Shown piece by piece: positions 1 to 8,256 of a DNA stretch of 64,000 nt; within the stretch, counting starts at the first letter, position 1, and every line of letters begins with the position of its first letter. The stretch lies in contig SVSG01000004.1 in NCBI GenBank assembly GCA_015064415.1, positions 1-64,000 of the forward strand. Direction: 5' to 3'. Below the pieces are notes generated by a model. The model worked only from the letters and a program-made list of their open reading frames with translations, had not been told where the DNA came from and ran no database searches. Both the position numbers and the translations under genes were made by a program. Source of the stretch: Oscillospiraceae bacterium. Lineage in GTDB: Bacteria; Bacillota; Clostridia; Oscillospirales; CAG-272.

Positions 1-887
1 GATGTAGTTGACAAATTTAGCTGTTGATTTCTGCCTATTTCTTTTGCTTTATTGAACCAATCATCACTTGTCAACATATTTACATATGAATCGGTTGCGT
101 GCCATATCTCATTGCTACAAGGATACACATATCCCCAAGGAGATATAAAATAAAAAGATTGCATCGCAGGACACGGTGCGTAAAAATCAATGTGGGAAAA
201 TAGTGTTTCTCTTAACAAATCAAAATAGAACTTGCTTGGAAATAAAATGTTACAGTTTTTTCTATATGTTTCAAGCTTAGCACAAAATCTATTGTACTGT
301 TCAAGGGACAGAGAATCATTACCGTGCATTGGATTTATGGAAACATAATCAACACCCAACTCTATCATTTTAGAGATATAGTCATCGAATGTATCAAGCG
401 TATATTTTGACAACACTACCGCTGTTCCCAGAAGTGTATTAGGGGATTTATTATTAGATATGAACTGTATGCGCTCTAAAATTTTAGATGCTGGGATGCC
501 ACGATTGTAACCGGATTCAAGTTGCTCATTCAAATTATTGTCAACGGAAACGATAATTCCTGATGGCTGCGCATTAAGAATGTTTTTTAAATTATGATCT
601 TTGGCTAATGAATTCGTGTTAATAACAACTTTCATTCCAGCTGAAGTTAGAATATCAACAATTTCCGCAAAAAAAGGGAGTACTGTGGGTTCACCGCCAG
701 TTAACCAAATTGCATCCGGTTTCCACGGACTATTGATAATTTTTGTTGCAATTGTTTTATAATCATTATAGGAAATATCTGGCATAGGTTGCTGATAGTC
801 TGCCAAATAACAATATTCACAGGATGCATTACATTTGTAGGTTAACGCCCACATTATGATTCGTTTTGGAGATGGGAGTTTATACAT
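1..887 (-). CDS. Radical SAM protein with SPASM-like C-terminal region (partial, runs off the window start)
   Basis: Minus-strand translation MYKLPSPKRIIMWALTYKCNASCEYCYLADYQQP...IWLTGGEPTVLPFF...FYFISPWGYVYPCSN: CxxxCxxC cluster motif, GGEP motif and an IxPxGxVxPC-like SPASM motif. Confidence 0.85.
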   Translation of the reverse strand, partial: MYKLPSPKRIIMWALTYKCNASCEYCYLADYQQPMPDISYNDYKTIATKIINSPWKPDAIWLTGGEPTVLPFFAEIVDILTSAGMKVVINTNSLAKDHNLKNILNAQPSGIIVSVDNNLNEQLESGYNRGIPASKILERIQFISNNKSPNTLLGTAVVLSKYTLDTFDDYISKMIELGVDYVSINPMHGNDSLSLEQYNRFCAKLETYRKNCNILFPSKFYFDLLRETLFSHIDFYAPCPAMQSFYFISPWGYVYPCSNEIWHATDSYVNMLTSDDWFNKAKEIGRNQQLNLSTT

Positions 888-1423
888 TTGAATACCTCGT
901 TGCACTGGAAAATTAAATCGTCCAATCCGCTATTGTTACATATGAAATAGTCAGCGTGAGAAATTGGTCCGCCTTTTTCGATATTTTCTATTTCTGCATA
1001 ATCACGTTTATCTACTTCCTCGGAGGTTAGTGGTCTAATTGTCCTTGTAGATAAGCGTAGTTTTCTAATTCTTAAATCACTTACAATTGAAACAACCAAT
1101 ATGCGATTGTTAAATCTTTCCTTCAAAAACTTATACTCCGACCATGAATACATACCGTCAATTACAACATTGCCAACAGATAACATTTGGTTGATTTGTG
1201 GCAATGCAAGTTTTGCATACGCATCTGGTCCGTGTTCTTTTCTTAGTTCTTCACGAATTTTTTTTTCATTAGATTCCGTTACGGGCAGGTTCCTTCTTTT
1301 TACTTCTATCATAGTGAAATCGCCAAAGTGTATTTGATAGTATCCATTATTGCAAAACCATTCTGTTACAACGGATTTTCCCGAGCCGCACATTCCAACA
1401 ATTGCAATGATATGATGTTGCAT
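854..1423 (-). CDS. P-loop nucleotide kinase-like protein (UPF0200 / dephospho-CoA-kinase-like)
   Basis: MQHHIIAIVGMCGSGKSVVTEWF...FGDF...EELRKEHGPDAYAKLALP...VVIDGMYSWSEYKFLKERF: Walker A and layout typical of UPF0200/AAA_17 kinases. RBS GGAGGT upstream of the ATG at 1423. Confidence 0.75.
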   Translation of the reverse strand: MQHHIIAIVGMCGSGKSVVTEWFCNNGYYQIHFGDFTMIEVKRRNLPVTESNEKKIREELRKEHGPDAYAKLALPQINQMLSVGNVVIDGMYSWSEYKFLKERFNNRILVVSIVSDLRIRKLRLSTRTIRPLTSEEVDKRDYAEIENIEKGGPISHADYFICNNSGLDDLIFQCNEVFKCINSHLQNES

Positions 1424-1424
1424 A

Positions 1425-2138
1425 TTAAAGACCTCCAAGAAAAGTGTTAAGTGACTGGGGATAATTTTTGGATACAAATTCACACACTACATTCCAATTA
1501 CTGCTATTGTAGGATTTCATAGCATCAAGTAACGAAAAATCAGCTAAAAGAGATTTTACAACAAAATGAAGACCATCTACGTCTCCTATTCTAATTATAG
1601 CATCCAATGCGATAACTCTATTATTGGAATTCAAATCATAATAACTATCAATAATAGAACTGGAATCTAAACATGTTTTGCTCAATGACAATCCAGCCCA
1701 AACTGCCACAGATGTTTCTGTATTTTTTAATCCATTCAGCAGATATGGAATTGTAGTTTGTGATTTTGTTTCTCCCATTGCATCATAAACAGCTATTAAT
1801 GTTTCTGAAGAAATATCTTCATCTAAAAGTGCTGTGAGATATGGGACTGACTCTTCCCCAAATTGACCGAGACTATACGCAGCAATCAAATGAAGTGAAG
1901 TACCCTCGAAAACGACATTGGGTAATTTTAACACCTCAATTATTGTAGATATTGACGGTAAATGTTTTTTTACACCAAGTTGTTTTATTGCCAACCATTT
2001 ACACATTGCGTATGGGCAATCTTTGACTACATCAATTAAAAATTCCATAGATTCGACATGCAGACCATATTCAACTAATTCAAATAAATAGCGATATTGT
2101 TCACTTTCACCTTTTGAAATAAAATCCCTGAAATTCAT
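1425..2138 (-). CDS. HEAT-repeat-like protein
   Basis: Repeated helical pairs (SLHLIAAYSLGQFGEESVPYLTALL, TLIAVYDAMGETKSQTTIPYLLNGL, SVAVWAGLSLSK). RBS AGGAGC upstream of the ATG. Confidence 0.7.
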   Translation of the reverse strand: MNFRDFISKGESEQYRYLFELVEYGLHVESMEFLIDVVKDCPYAMCKWLAIKQLGVKKHLPSISTIIEVLKLPNVVFEGTSLHLIAAYSLGQFGEESVPYLTALLDEDISSETLIAVYDAMGETKSQTTIPYLLNGLKNTETSVAVWAGLSLSKTCLDSSSIIDSYYDLNSNNRVIALDAIIRIGDVDGLHFVVKSLLADFSLLDAMKSYNSSNWNVVCEFVSKNYPQSLNTFLGGL

Positions 2139-2166
2139 CTCGATGCTCCTTTTTGTTTTTTGATTT

Positions 2167-2242
2167 TGGTCGGAGTGACAGGATTCGAACCTGCGGCATC
2201 GACGTCCCAAACGTCGCGCGCTACCAACTGCGCCACACCCCG
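2167..2242 (-). tRNA. tRNA-Pro (anticodon TGG), CCA encoded
   Basis: CGGGGTGTGGCGCAGTTGGTAGCGCGCGACGTTTGGGACGTCGATGCCGCAGGTTCGAATCCTGTCACTCCGACCA folds as a cloverleaf; anticodon loop TTTGGGA. Confidence 0.95.
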
Positions 2243-2285
2243 ATAATATTCGATTTTTTGTTTTTACTCGCAGTTGTCCGCGCTT

Positions 2286-2509
2286 CCTGTTGCCGTTACC
2301 GCATCATGCTTCACAAAAGTTTTTGCTCGCACTCTGCGACGGCTGCCACTCCTTTTTCCTCGCTTCATCCGCCACCGGCGGCGCTCGGAAACGTCCCCTG
2401 TTGCCGTTACCGCATCGTGCTTCACAAAAGTTTTTGCTCGCACTCTGCGACGGCTGCCACTCCTTTTTCCTCGCTTACTCACCCACTGGGTGCGCTCGGA
2501 AACGTCCCC
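2286..2509. repeat. Tandem duplication, period 111 bp
   Basis: cctgttgccgttaccgcatc(a/g)tgcttcacaaaagtttttgctcgcactctgcgacggctgccactcctttttcctcgctt occurs at 2286 and 2397, each copy ending in cgctcggaaacgtcccc. Confidence 0.95.
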
Positions 2510-2528
2510 AACTGCGCCACACCCCGAT
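2508..2528 (-). repeat. Truncated copy of the tRNA-Pro 5' end
   Basis: ccaactgcgccacaccccgat at 2508-2528 is identical to 2224-2244 inside and at the 5' end of tRNA-Pro. Confidence 0.95.
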
Positions 2529-2571
2529 GCTTTTGGTTGCGGCAGGCAGAGGCCTGCCGCACGCTTGCAAC

Positions 2572-2835
2572 TCAGTGATTTTGATTCTTTTTGGTCAAAA
2601 GGAAAATGATGCCCGCTATGATCGCGGAGGGGATGATGGAAAGGAATGCCGGCTGTTGGAGGAAGGTTGACATGATCACGCCGAAAAGGACGCTGATCGC
2701 AAATCCGACCACACCGAGCACGGCCTTCTTTTTCATGATTCCAACGATCAGGGAAAGCATGCCGCAAAGGGCACCGATCATCACGCCACCAATAATGGCG
2801 CCTACCATTTGGAAAACACCGTTGTTCAGTCCCAT
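2572..2835 (-). CDS. Small membrane protein
   Basis: MGLNNGVFQMVGAIIGGVMIGALCGMLSLIVGIMKKKAVLGVVGFAISVLF...: several hydrophobic helices. Confidence 0.6.
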   Translation of the reverse strand: MGLNNGVFQMVGAIIGGVMIGALCGMLSLIVGIMKKKAVLGVVGFAISVLFGVIMSTFLQQPAFLSIIPSAIIAGIIFLLTKKNQNH

Positions 2836-3035
2836 AGCTTCTCCTTTTCGCTCGGAAACGGCCAAAATCGTGCCACCCGATGCTTTTTGTCGCGGCACAG
2901 GGAGTTGCCTACCGCGTTATTATATCAAATCAGGCCCGATTTGTCAAGCCCCGTGTCCCTTGTGCAAGATTTTTTGAAGGGGCGCGGGGGAACTTTTTTG
3001 CAAAAAAGTTCCCCCCGCAAACACCCATACCTCAA

Positions 3036-4259
3036 TCAATGTTCGGTGCGCAGGATCTCTGCCAGAACGGGCAGGAACTCGGCGAAGGGCGCGCGGCGCG
3101 CAAGCATGTTGTAGAAGGTGCCGATCATCTCGGCGTCCTTCTCGTCGGTGATGTCGCTGTACTTGGCAAGGGCGGCGGCAAGGCCGTTCGCCTTCACGTA
3201 GTCGGTCAGCTCCACGGAGGTCGCGTCTGCCTCGTTACGGTACAGATACGCGGCGGCGATGCCGATGCCGATGTAGGCAGGGATCGCACCCGACTCCTTC
3301 ACCATCTTGAACGCACCGCCCAGGCGGTCGCTTGCGGCAACCTTGCGCTTGGGATCGCGACCCACGCGGTCCAGGGCGTCCATCAACAGACGGTTCTCAA
3401 AGCGCGGCACCAGCTCCTCGGCAAAGCGCACGCACTCGTCGCAGGAGGCGCCGTGACGCTTGGCAAGTCCGCGTGCGGCCTCAATGAGCGCGCGCATCAC
3501 GAAATACTTGATCTCGGCGTCGTCCGTGCCCTCGTGCACGTAGCTGTAATTTTTCAGCACGGCAAGGTACGCGGTCATGGCGTGGCCCATGTTGTGGATC
3601 AGCAGCTTGCGCTCGATATAGTACTCAAAGGGGGTAAAGGTCACAAGGCCCTTGATGGGGGGCAGCTCGCAGCCCACGGGGCGGAAGCCGACGGGGTTGG
3701 CGGGCAGCTCGCTGTACACGTCCGCGCACACGGCGGCGGGGTGCTTGGCGGAAAACTCTGCGGGCGTGGGGGGCACGGTGCGGCCGACCACCACGCTGAC
3801 AAAGCCGATGCTGTTTTCAAAATATTCCATGTCCTCGGCGGCGATGTGAGGCGCGACCAGATCGTGCAGGAACTTATCGGAGCCGATCAGGTTCTCGCAG
3901 ATCAGAATATTGAGGGGCTTGCCGTTTTCCTTCTTGCGGGCGGTGATCGCCTTGGCCATGAGGGGCGCCACGAAGGGGAGGATGTTGGCACCAAGTGCGG
4001 TTGCCATGATGTCGGCGGTGGCGATCTCCGCGATGGCGGCTGCCTCGTCGCGACCGTTGACGGCGCGTACGTTCTTGATCTGGGTGGGCACGTACTCGCT
4101 GCCCATCGTCACGTAGATGGGGTACTCGCGTGCCTCGTTGATGGCGTCCACCATCTGCGCATTGACGTCGATAAACACGGTCTCGTAACCGGAAAGGTAG
4201 AAGCGCTCGGCAATAAAGCCGCGGCCGATGTTGCCGGCACCGTACATGATTGCTTTCAT
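3036..4259 (-). CDS. mtlD: Mannitol-1-phosphate 5-dehydrogenase / mannitol dehydrogenase family
   Basis: MKAIMYGAGNIGRGFIAERFYLSGYETVFIDVNAQMVDAIN: MtlD-type N-terminal Rossmann motif; long C-terminal domain. Confidence 0.85.
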   Translation of the reverse strand: MKAIMYGAGNIGRGFIAERFYLSGYETVFIDVNAQMVDAINEAREYPIYVTMGSEYVPTQIKNVRAVNGRDEAAAIAEIATADIMATALGANILPFVAPLMAKAITARKKENGKPLNILICENLIGSDKFLHDLVAPHIAAEDMEYFENSIGFVSVVVGRTVPPTPAEFSAKHPAAVCADVYSELPANPVGFRPVGCELPPIKGLVTFTPFEYYIERKLLIHNMGHAMTAYLAVLKNYSYVHEGTDDAEIKYFVMRALIEAARGLAKRHGASCDECVRFAEELVPRFENRLLMDALDRVGRDPKRKVAASDRLGGAFKMVKESGAIPAYIGIGIAAAYLYRNEADATSVELTDYVKANGLAAALAKYSDITDEKDAEMIGTFYNMLARRAPFAEFLPVLAEILRTEH

Positions 4260-4286
4260 TTTAATACCTCTTTCTTTATGTTGATT

Positions 4287-4889
4287 TTATAATATTTCCT
4301 TCACGGCCGCAAGCACCTCGGCAGCGATCACCTCGGGCGCAGGAGCGGCGTTCACGATGGCCACGCGGTCGTTGAGCGTGGCGAACACACGGTGGAACGT
4401 GTCACGAAAAAGCGATAACGTATCCTCGTTTTCGTAAATTTCGGTGGCTTCGCCGCGCGCGGTGATGCGCGCGATCGCGTCCTTCGGCGCAAGGTCGAGG
4501 AAGACGCAAAGATCGGGGTGGCGAATGTCGGGGCAGGCGTAATTCATGTGGCGCACCCACTCGTAATCGCAAAGCGATCCTTGATAGGCAAGCGAGGAGT
4601 AATAGTAGCGGTCGCAGATCACGGTCTTGCCTGCGGCAAGCGCCTTTTCGATCTCCTTGTTGTGCGCGATGCGGTCCAGTACAAAAAGCGATGCCATTTC
4701 TGAGGCGGAGCGCTCGTCCTTGCCTGCCAGCGCCGCGCGCAGCATTTTGCCCGTCTGAAGGTCAGTGGGCTCGGCGGTCTGCCACACGGTGTGCCCCATT
4801 GCTTCCAATGCTTTTTTCAAAAGGGCGATCTGCGTGGATTTTCCCGCGCCGTCAATGCCCTCAAATACGATAAATTTTCCGTTTGCCAA
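4287..4889 (-). CDS. tmk: Thymidylate kinase
   Basis: (L/M)ANGKFIVFEGIDGAGKSTQIALLKKAL...EPTD...DRYYYSSLAYQG: TMK motifs. TTG start at 4889 preceded by GGGAGGTG. Confidence 0.92.
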   Translation of the reverse strand: MANGKFIVFEGIDGAGKSTQIALLKKALEAMGHTVWQTAEPTDLQTGKMLRAALAGKDERSASEMASLFVLDRIAHNKEIEKALAAGKTVICDRYYYSSLAYQGSLCDYEWVRHMNYACPDIRHPDLCVFLDLAPKDAIARITARGEATEIYENEDTLSLFRDTFHRVFATLNDRVAIVNAAPAPEVIAAEVLAAVKEIL

Positions 4890-5002
4890 ATCGTCACCTC
4901 CCGAAAATGATCCTATCTTTATTATTGTACCACGCGCGCGCGAGTTTGTCAATGTTTTAACAGGGGGAAGGTGCAATTTTTGCAACAGGGGAGGGTGGGA
5001 AG

Positions 5003-5271
5003 CCCCATTGTTTGTGGGAAAGCCATTGTACCGCACGGGCTGTCGAGGGCGCCAGCCCCTACCGGCTCGCGAAATGTCGCACCGTGTGGCGGGGAATTGC
5101 ACAAGCCCGTAATCCGCGATGCAAAAACGGGGCGTCCGGGAGGTCGCCCCCTACAAGATTTGCGGGTATCCCCATTGTTTGCGGGAAAGCCATTGTACCG
5201 CACGGGCTGTCGAGGGCGCCAGCCCCTACCGGTTCGCGAAACGTCGCACCGTTTGGCGGGGAATTGCACAA
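5003..5271. repeat. Intergenic direct repeat, two ~102-bp copies offset by 167 bp
   Basis: ccccattgtttgYgggaaagccattgtaccgcacgggctgtcgagggcgccagcccctaccgg... at 5003-5104 and 5170-5271. Confidence 0.95.
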
Positions 5272-5609
5272 AACGTCTACGCACAAATTTGTTTGCGACG
5301 GAGCATCCTCACCCGTCACCATACGGGTGCCACCCTCCCCCCTTGGGGAGGGACAAACAACGTTTTTGCTTTCTTCAATAGACGGTAAAATTTCACTTTT
5401 GTTTGAAATTTCCTAAAACGTTCCGTCTGTTGTGAAAAGAATGGATTACAGTAGTCCCTCCCCAAGGAGGGGAGGGTGGATCGCGAAGCGAGACGGGTGA
5501 GGATGCCCTCCACGATGCATAAACGGCTTCGCACAAAACCGTGGGGGAGACCCAGCTCGCAAAGCGAGGTGGATGGTCGCCCGCGATCCGCGACACGTAA
5601 TCACTTCGT

Positions 5610-5692
5610 CCGCGTTGTTCGCATTATCCACAAATGCCATAAAATCTTTTCAAAGGGGGTGTGGGGGATGCCTTTCGAAAAAGGCATCCCCC
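5610..5692 (+). repeat. 83-nt dispersed repeat copy A with terminal hairpin
   Basis: Reverse complement of 20754-20836, with no mismatch seen by eye. Confidence 0.95.
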
Positions 5693-5722
5693 GCCGCGTT
5701 CCCTACCTGCGCAAAATTTTTC

Positions 5723-5751
5723 TTGACATTTTTCACGCTTTGTGCTACAAT
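5723..5751 (+). promoter_or_regulatory. Sigma-A-like promoter for the fur-like operon
   Basis: TTGACA - 17 nt - TACAAT. Confidence 0.7.
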
Positions 5752-5752
5752 A

Positions 5753-5773
5753 TGAAAATAATTCTCATTTTCA
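5753..5773. promoter_or_regulatory. Fur-box-like palindromic operator
   Basis: TGAAAATAATTCTCATTTTCA (7-nt arms TGAAAAT/ATTTTCA) next to the -10 and 15 nt upstream of a Fur-family gene. Confidence 0.65.
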
Positions 5774-5788
5774 AAAAGGAACCGTAAA

Positions 5789-6220
5789 ATGGAACAAAAG
5801 CATTACAATACGGCGGGGCGGGCAAAGCTGGTGCAATATCTTGCCGCCAACGCCACCGAAACCCCAAGAAGCGCGGAGGACATCTACGCGGGGCTCTCCC
5901 GCGAGGAGGGCGCGCCCGGCTACAGCTCGGTCTACCGCCTGCTTTCCAAGCTGGCAAATGAGGGATGCGTGCGCCGCTTGCGCGCGCCCGCGCCGGCAAG
6001 GGGATATCTGTATCAATACACGGGCGCGCACGATTGCCGCGCGCACTTCCACCTGCATTGCCTTTCCTGCGGGTCGGTCACGCATCTGGAGTGCGACTGC
6101 GGCAACGAGATCGCGTCGCATCTGTTCTCGCGCCACGGCTTTGCCACCGACCCCGGCCGCAGCGTGCTTTACGGCACCTGCGCCGCCTGCCAAACGGCAA
6201 TTAAGGGGGAAACGGTATGA
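5789..6220 (+). CDS. Fur-family transcriptional regulator
   Basis: PRSAEDIYAGLS...GYSSVYRLLSKLANEGCVRR...HFHLHCLSCGSVTHLEC...CAAC: winged helix plus HxHxxCxxC and CxxC metal sites. Confidence 0.88.
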   Translation: MEQKHYNTAGRAKLVQYLAANATETPRSAEDIYAGLSREEGAPGYSSVYRLLSKLANEGCVRRLRAPAPARGYLYQYTGAHDCRAHFHLHCLSCGSVTHLECDCGNEIASHLFSRHGFATDPGRSVLYGTCAACQTAIKGETV

Positions 6221-7086
6221 GTTTTCACGAATTTTTGCACGTTTTGCTCCACGCGCTGCAGGACAGCGCCGTGGTGCTGCCCTTCCTTTTCCTCACCTAT
6301 CTTCTGATGGAGCTTTTGGAGCATAAGGCGGGGGACGGTGTGGAAAAAGCCATCAAAAGGGCGGGCAGAGTGGGCCCCCTTTGGGGCGGCGCACTCGGGC
6401 TTGTGCCGCAATGCGGATTTTCCGCGCTGGCGGCGGGCTTTTATGCGGGGCGCGTGGTCAGCGTCGGCACACTGCTCGCGGTGTTTCTGGCGACCTCGGA
6501 CGAAATGATCCCCGTCTTTCTCGGCGCACGCGTGTCGGTGAGCAAGATCCTGATCGTGTTGGGATTGAAGCTGATCGTCGCCGTTGCGGTCGGCTTTCTT
6601 TGCGACCTTTTGCTTCGTCACCGCGCCGCACCCTTGCACGTCGAGGGGCTGTGCGAGGAGGAGCATTGTCATTGTGAAAAAGGGGTGCTGCGTTCGAGTT
6701 TGCACCATACGGTACACGTTTTTTTGTTCATTTTGCTCGTGAACGTGGCGCTGGGCTTCGCGCTGGAGCTGCTGGGTGAGGCGCGCCTTGCCGCGTTTAT
6801 GCAGGATATTCCGGTGCTCGGTCAGCTGATCGCGGCGCTGGTGGGTCTGATCCCGAACTGCGCCGCCTCGGTGGCGGTCGCCACGCTGTACGTGAAGGGC
6901 GTGATCTCGGCGGGCGCCATGCTGGCGGGACTTCTCACGGGTGCCGGCGCGGGGCTCTTGGTGCTGTTCCGCACCAACCGTCACCTCAAGGAGAATTTGC
7001 AGATCGTGGTGATCCTTTTGCTCACGGGCGTGCTGTTCGGCACCTTGCTTGACCTCACGGGCCTTGCCGGCGCACTGGGGCTTTGA
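6217..7086 (+). CDS. Putative 10-TM heavy-metal exporter (ArsP_2-like / putative manganese transporter)
   Basis: MSFHEFLHVLLHALQDSAVVLPFLFLTYLLMELLEHKAG...GLVPQCGFSALAAGFYAGRVVSVGTLLAVFLATSDEM...GLIPNCAASVA; ATGA overlap with the fur-like gene. Confidence 0.82.
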   Translation: MSFHEFLHVLLHALQDSAVVLPFLFLTYLLMELLEHKAGDGVEKAIKRAGRVGPLWGGALGLVPQCGFSALAAGFYAGRVVSVGTLLAVFLATSDEMIPVFLGARVSVSKILIVLGLKLIVAVAVGFLCDLLLRHRAAPLHVEGLCEEEHCHCEKGVLRSSLHHTVHVFLFILLVNVALGFALELLGEARLAAFMQDIPVLGQLIAALVGLIPNCAASVAVATLYVKGVISAGAMLAGLLTGAGAGLLVLFRTNRHLKENLQIVVILLLTGVLFGTLLDLTGLAGALGL

Positions 7087-7332
7087 CGCGATATCTGTTT
7101 TATCATAAGGCTCCCTCCGGGAGGGAGCTGGCGGCGTAGCCGACTGAAGGAGCGTGCGGATCTTTGGCAAAGCAGTTGCGATATAGTGATTGCGAAAGCG
7201 GAGGTGACGCAGGCTCCTTCCGTCATTTTCTTGCGAAAATGCCACCTTCCTCTCGGAGGAAGGCGTTCGGGTGAACGAAAAAACGCTTATGATCAGATCT
7301 TTTTAAAGCCGCGGATTGTTTGTGAAAATCGC

Positions 7333-7361
7333 TTGACAAGCGCAGGAAGTTTTTGTATAAT
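7333..7361 (+). promoter_or_regulatory. Consensus sigma-A promoter for transketolase
   Basis: TTGACA - 17 nt - TATAAT, exact consensus. Confidence 0.85.
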
Positions 7362-7415
7362 ATAAGATGTAAAAGAATGTTAGCCCCACGGGGCGCATCA
7401 ATAGGAGGTAATACA

Positions 7416-8243
7416 ATGGATCAATCCACCAAGCGCGAGCTTGCCCTCAAGGCGGCGCAGGTTCGTCTGAACATCTTAGAGGCAGTCCATGCGGCTAAGT
7501 CCGGCCATCCGGGCGGCTCGCTTTCGATCGCCGAGGTCATCACCTACCTTTACAACAAGGAAATGAAGACCGACCCCAAGAACCCCAAGTGGGCAGACCG
7601 TGACCGTCTGGTGCTTTCCAAGGGCCACACCGCTCCCGCACTTTACGCCATCCTTGCCGAGCAGGGCTTCTTCTCCCGCGACGAGCTGAAGAATCTGCGT
7701 CAGGTCGACTCCTTCCTGCAGGGCCACCCCGACATGAAGGGCACCCCCGGTGTGGATATGACCACCGGTTCCCTCGGCCTTGGCATTTCCGCTGCTTGCG
7801 GCATGGCTCTTGCCGCCAAGATCGACAACAAGGACTACCGCACCTACGCCATCCTTGGCGACGGTGAGACCGAAGAGGGTCAGGTTTGGGAGGCAGCGAT
7901 GTTCGCCGCTCACTACAAGCTTGACAACCTTTGCGTGATCGTGGACTGGAACGGTCTGCAGATCGACGGCCCCATTGCCGAGGTTATGAATCCCGCTCCT
8001 CATGACAAGAAGTTCGAGGCATTCGGCTTCCACGTCATTTCCATCGACGCACACGACTTTGACCAGATCGAGGCCGCTTTGGCTGAGGCACGCGCCACCA
8101 AGGGTCAGCCCACCGCCATCATCATGACCTCTGTCAAGGGTAAGGGCGTTTCCTTTATGGAAAACCAGGTCGGCTGGCACGGCAACGCACCGAGCGACGA
8201 GCAGTACGAGCAGGCCGTAGCCGAGATCAAGGCCACGATGTAA
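7416..8243 (+). CDS. Transketolase N-terminal subunit
   Basis: MDQSTKRELALKAAQVRLNILEAVHAAKSGHPGGSLSIAEVI...DRLVLSKGHTAPALYA...GDGETEEGQVWEA; RBS AGGAGG. Confidence 0.95.
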   Translation: MDQSTKRELALKAAQVRLNILEAVHAAKSGHPGGSLSIAEVITYLYNKEMKTDPKNPKWADRDRLVLSKGHTAPALYAILAEQGFFSRDELKNLRQVDSFLQGHPDMKGTPGVDMTTGSLGLGISAACGMALAAKIDNKDYRTYAILGDGETEEGQVWEAAMFAAHYKLDNLCVIVDWNGLQIDGPIAEVMNPAPHDKKFEAFGFHVISIDAHDFDQIEAALAEARATKGQPTAIIMTSVKGKGVSFMENQVGWHGNAPSDEQYEQAVAEIKATM

Positions 8244-8256
8244 GGAGGACGAAACA

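Noticed and set aside
1-1423. Prokaryotic viperin plus nucleotide kinase
   Set aside because: The radical SAM protein ends with a SPASM-like PWGYVYPC motif and lacks the viperin-type C-terminal region, so I do not call it a viperin; kept only as something to test.
2286-2509. CRISPR array
   Set aside because: Only two long tandem units with no spacers.
2880-4292. 470-aa plus-strand ORF
   Set aside because: Antisense shadow of mtlD; His/Val/Gly-rich composition typical of the complementary frame in GC-rich genes.
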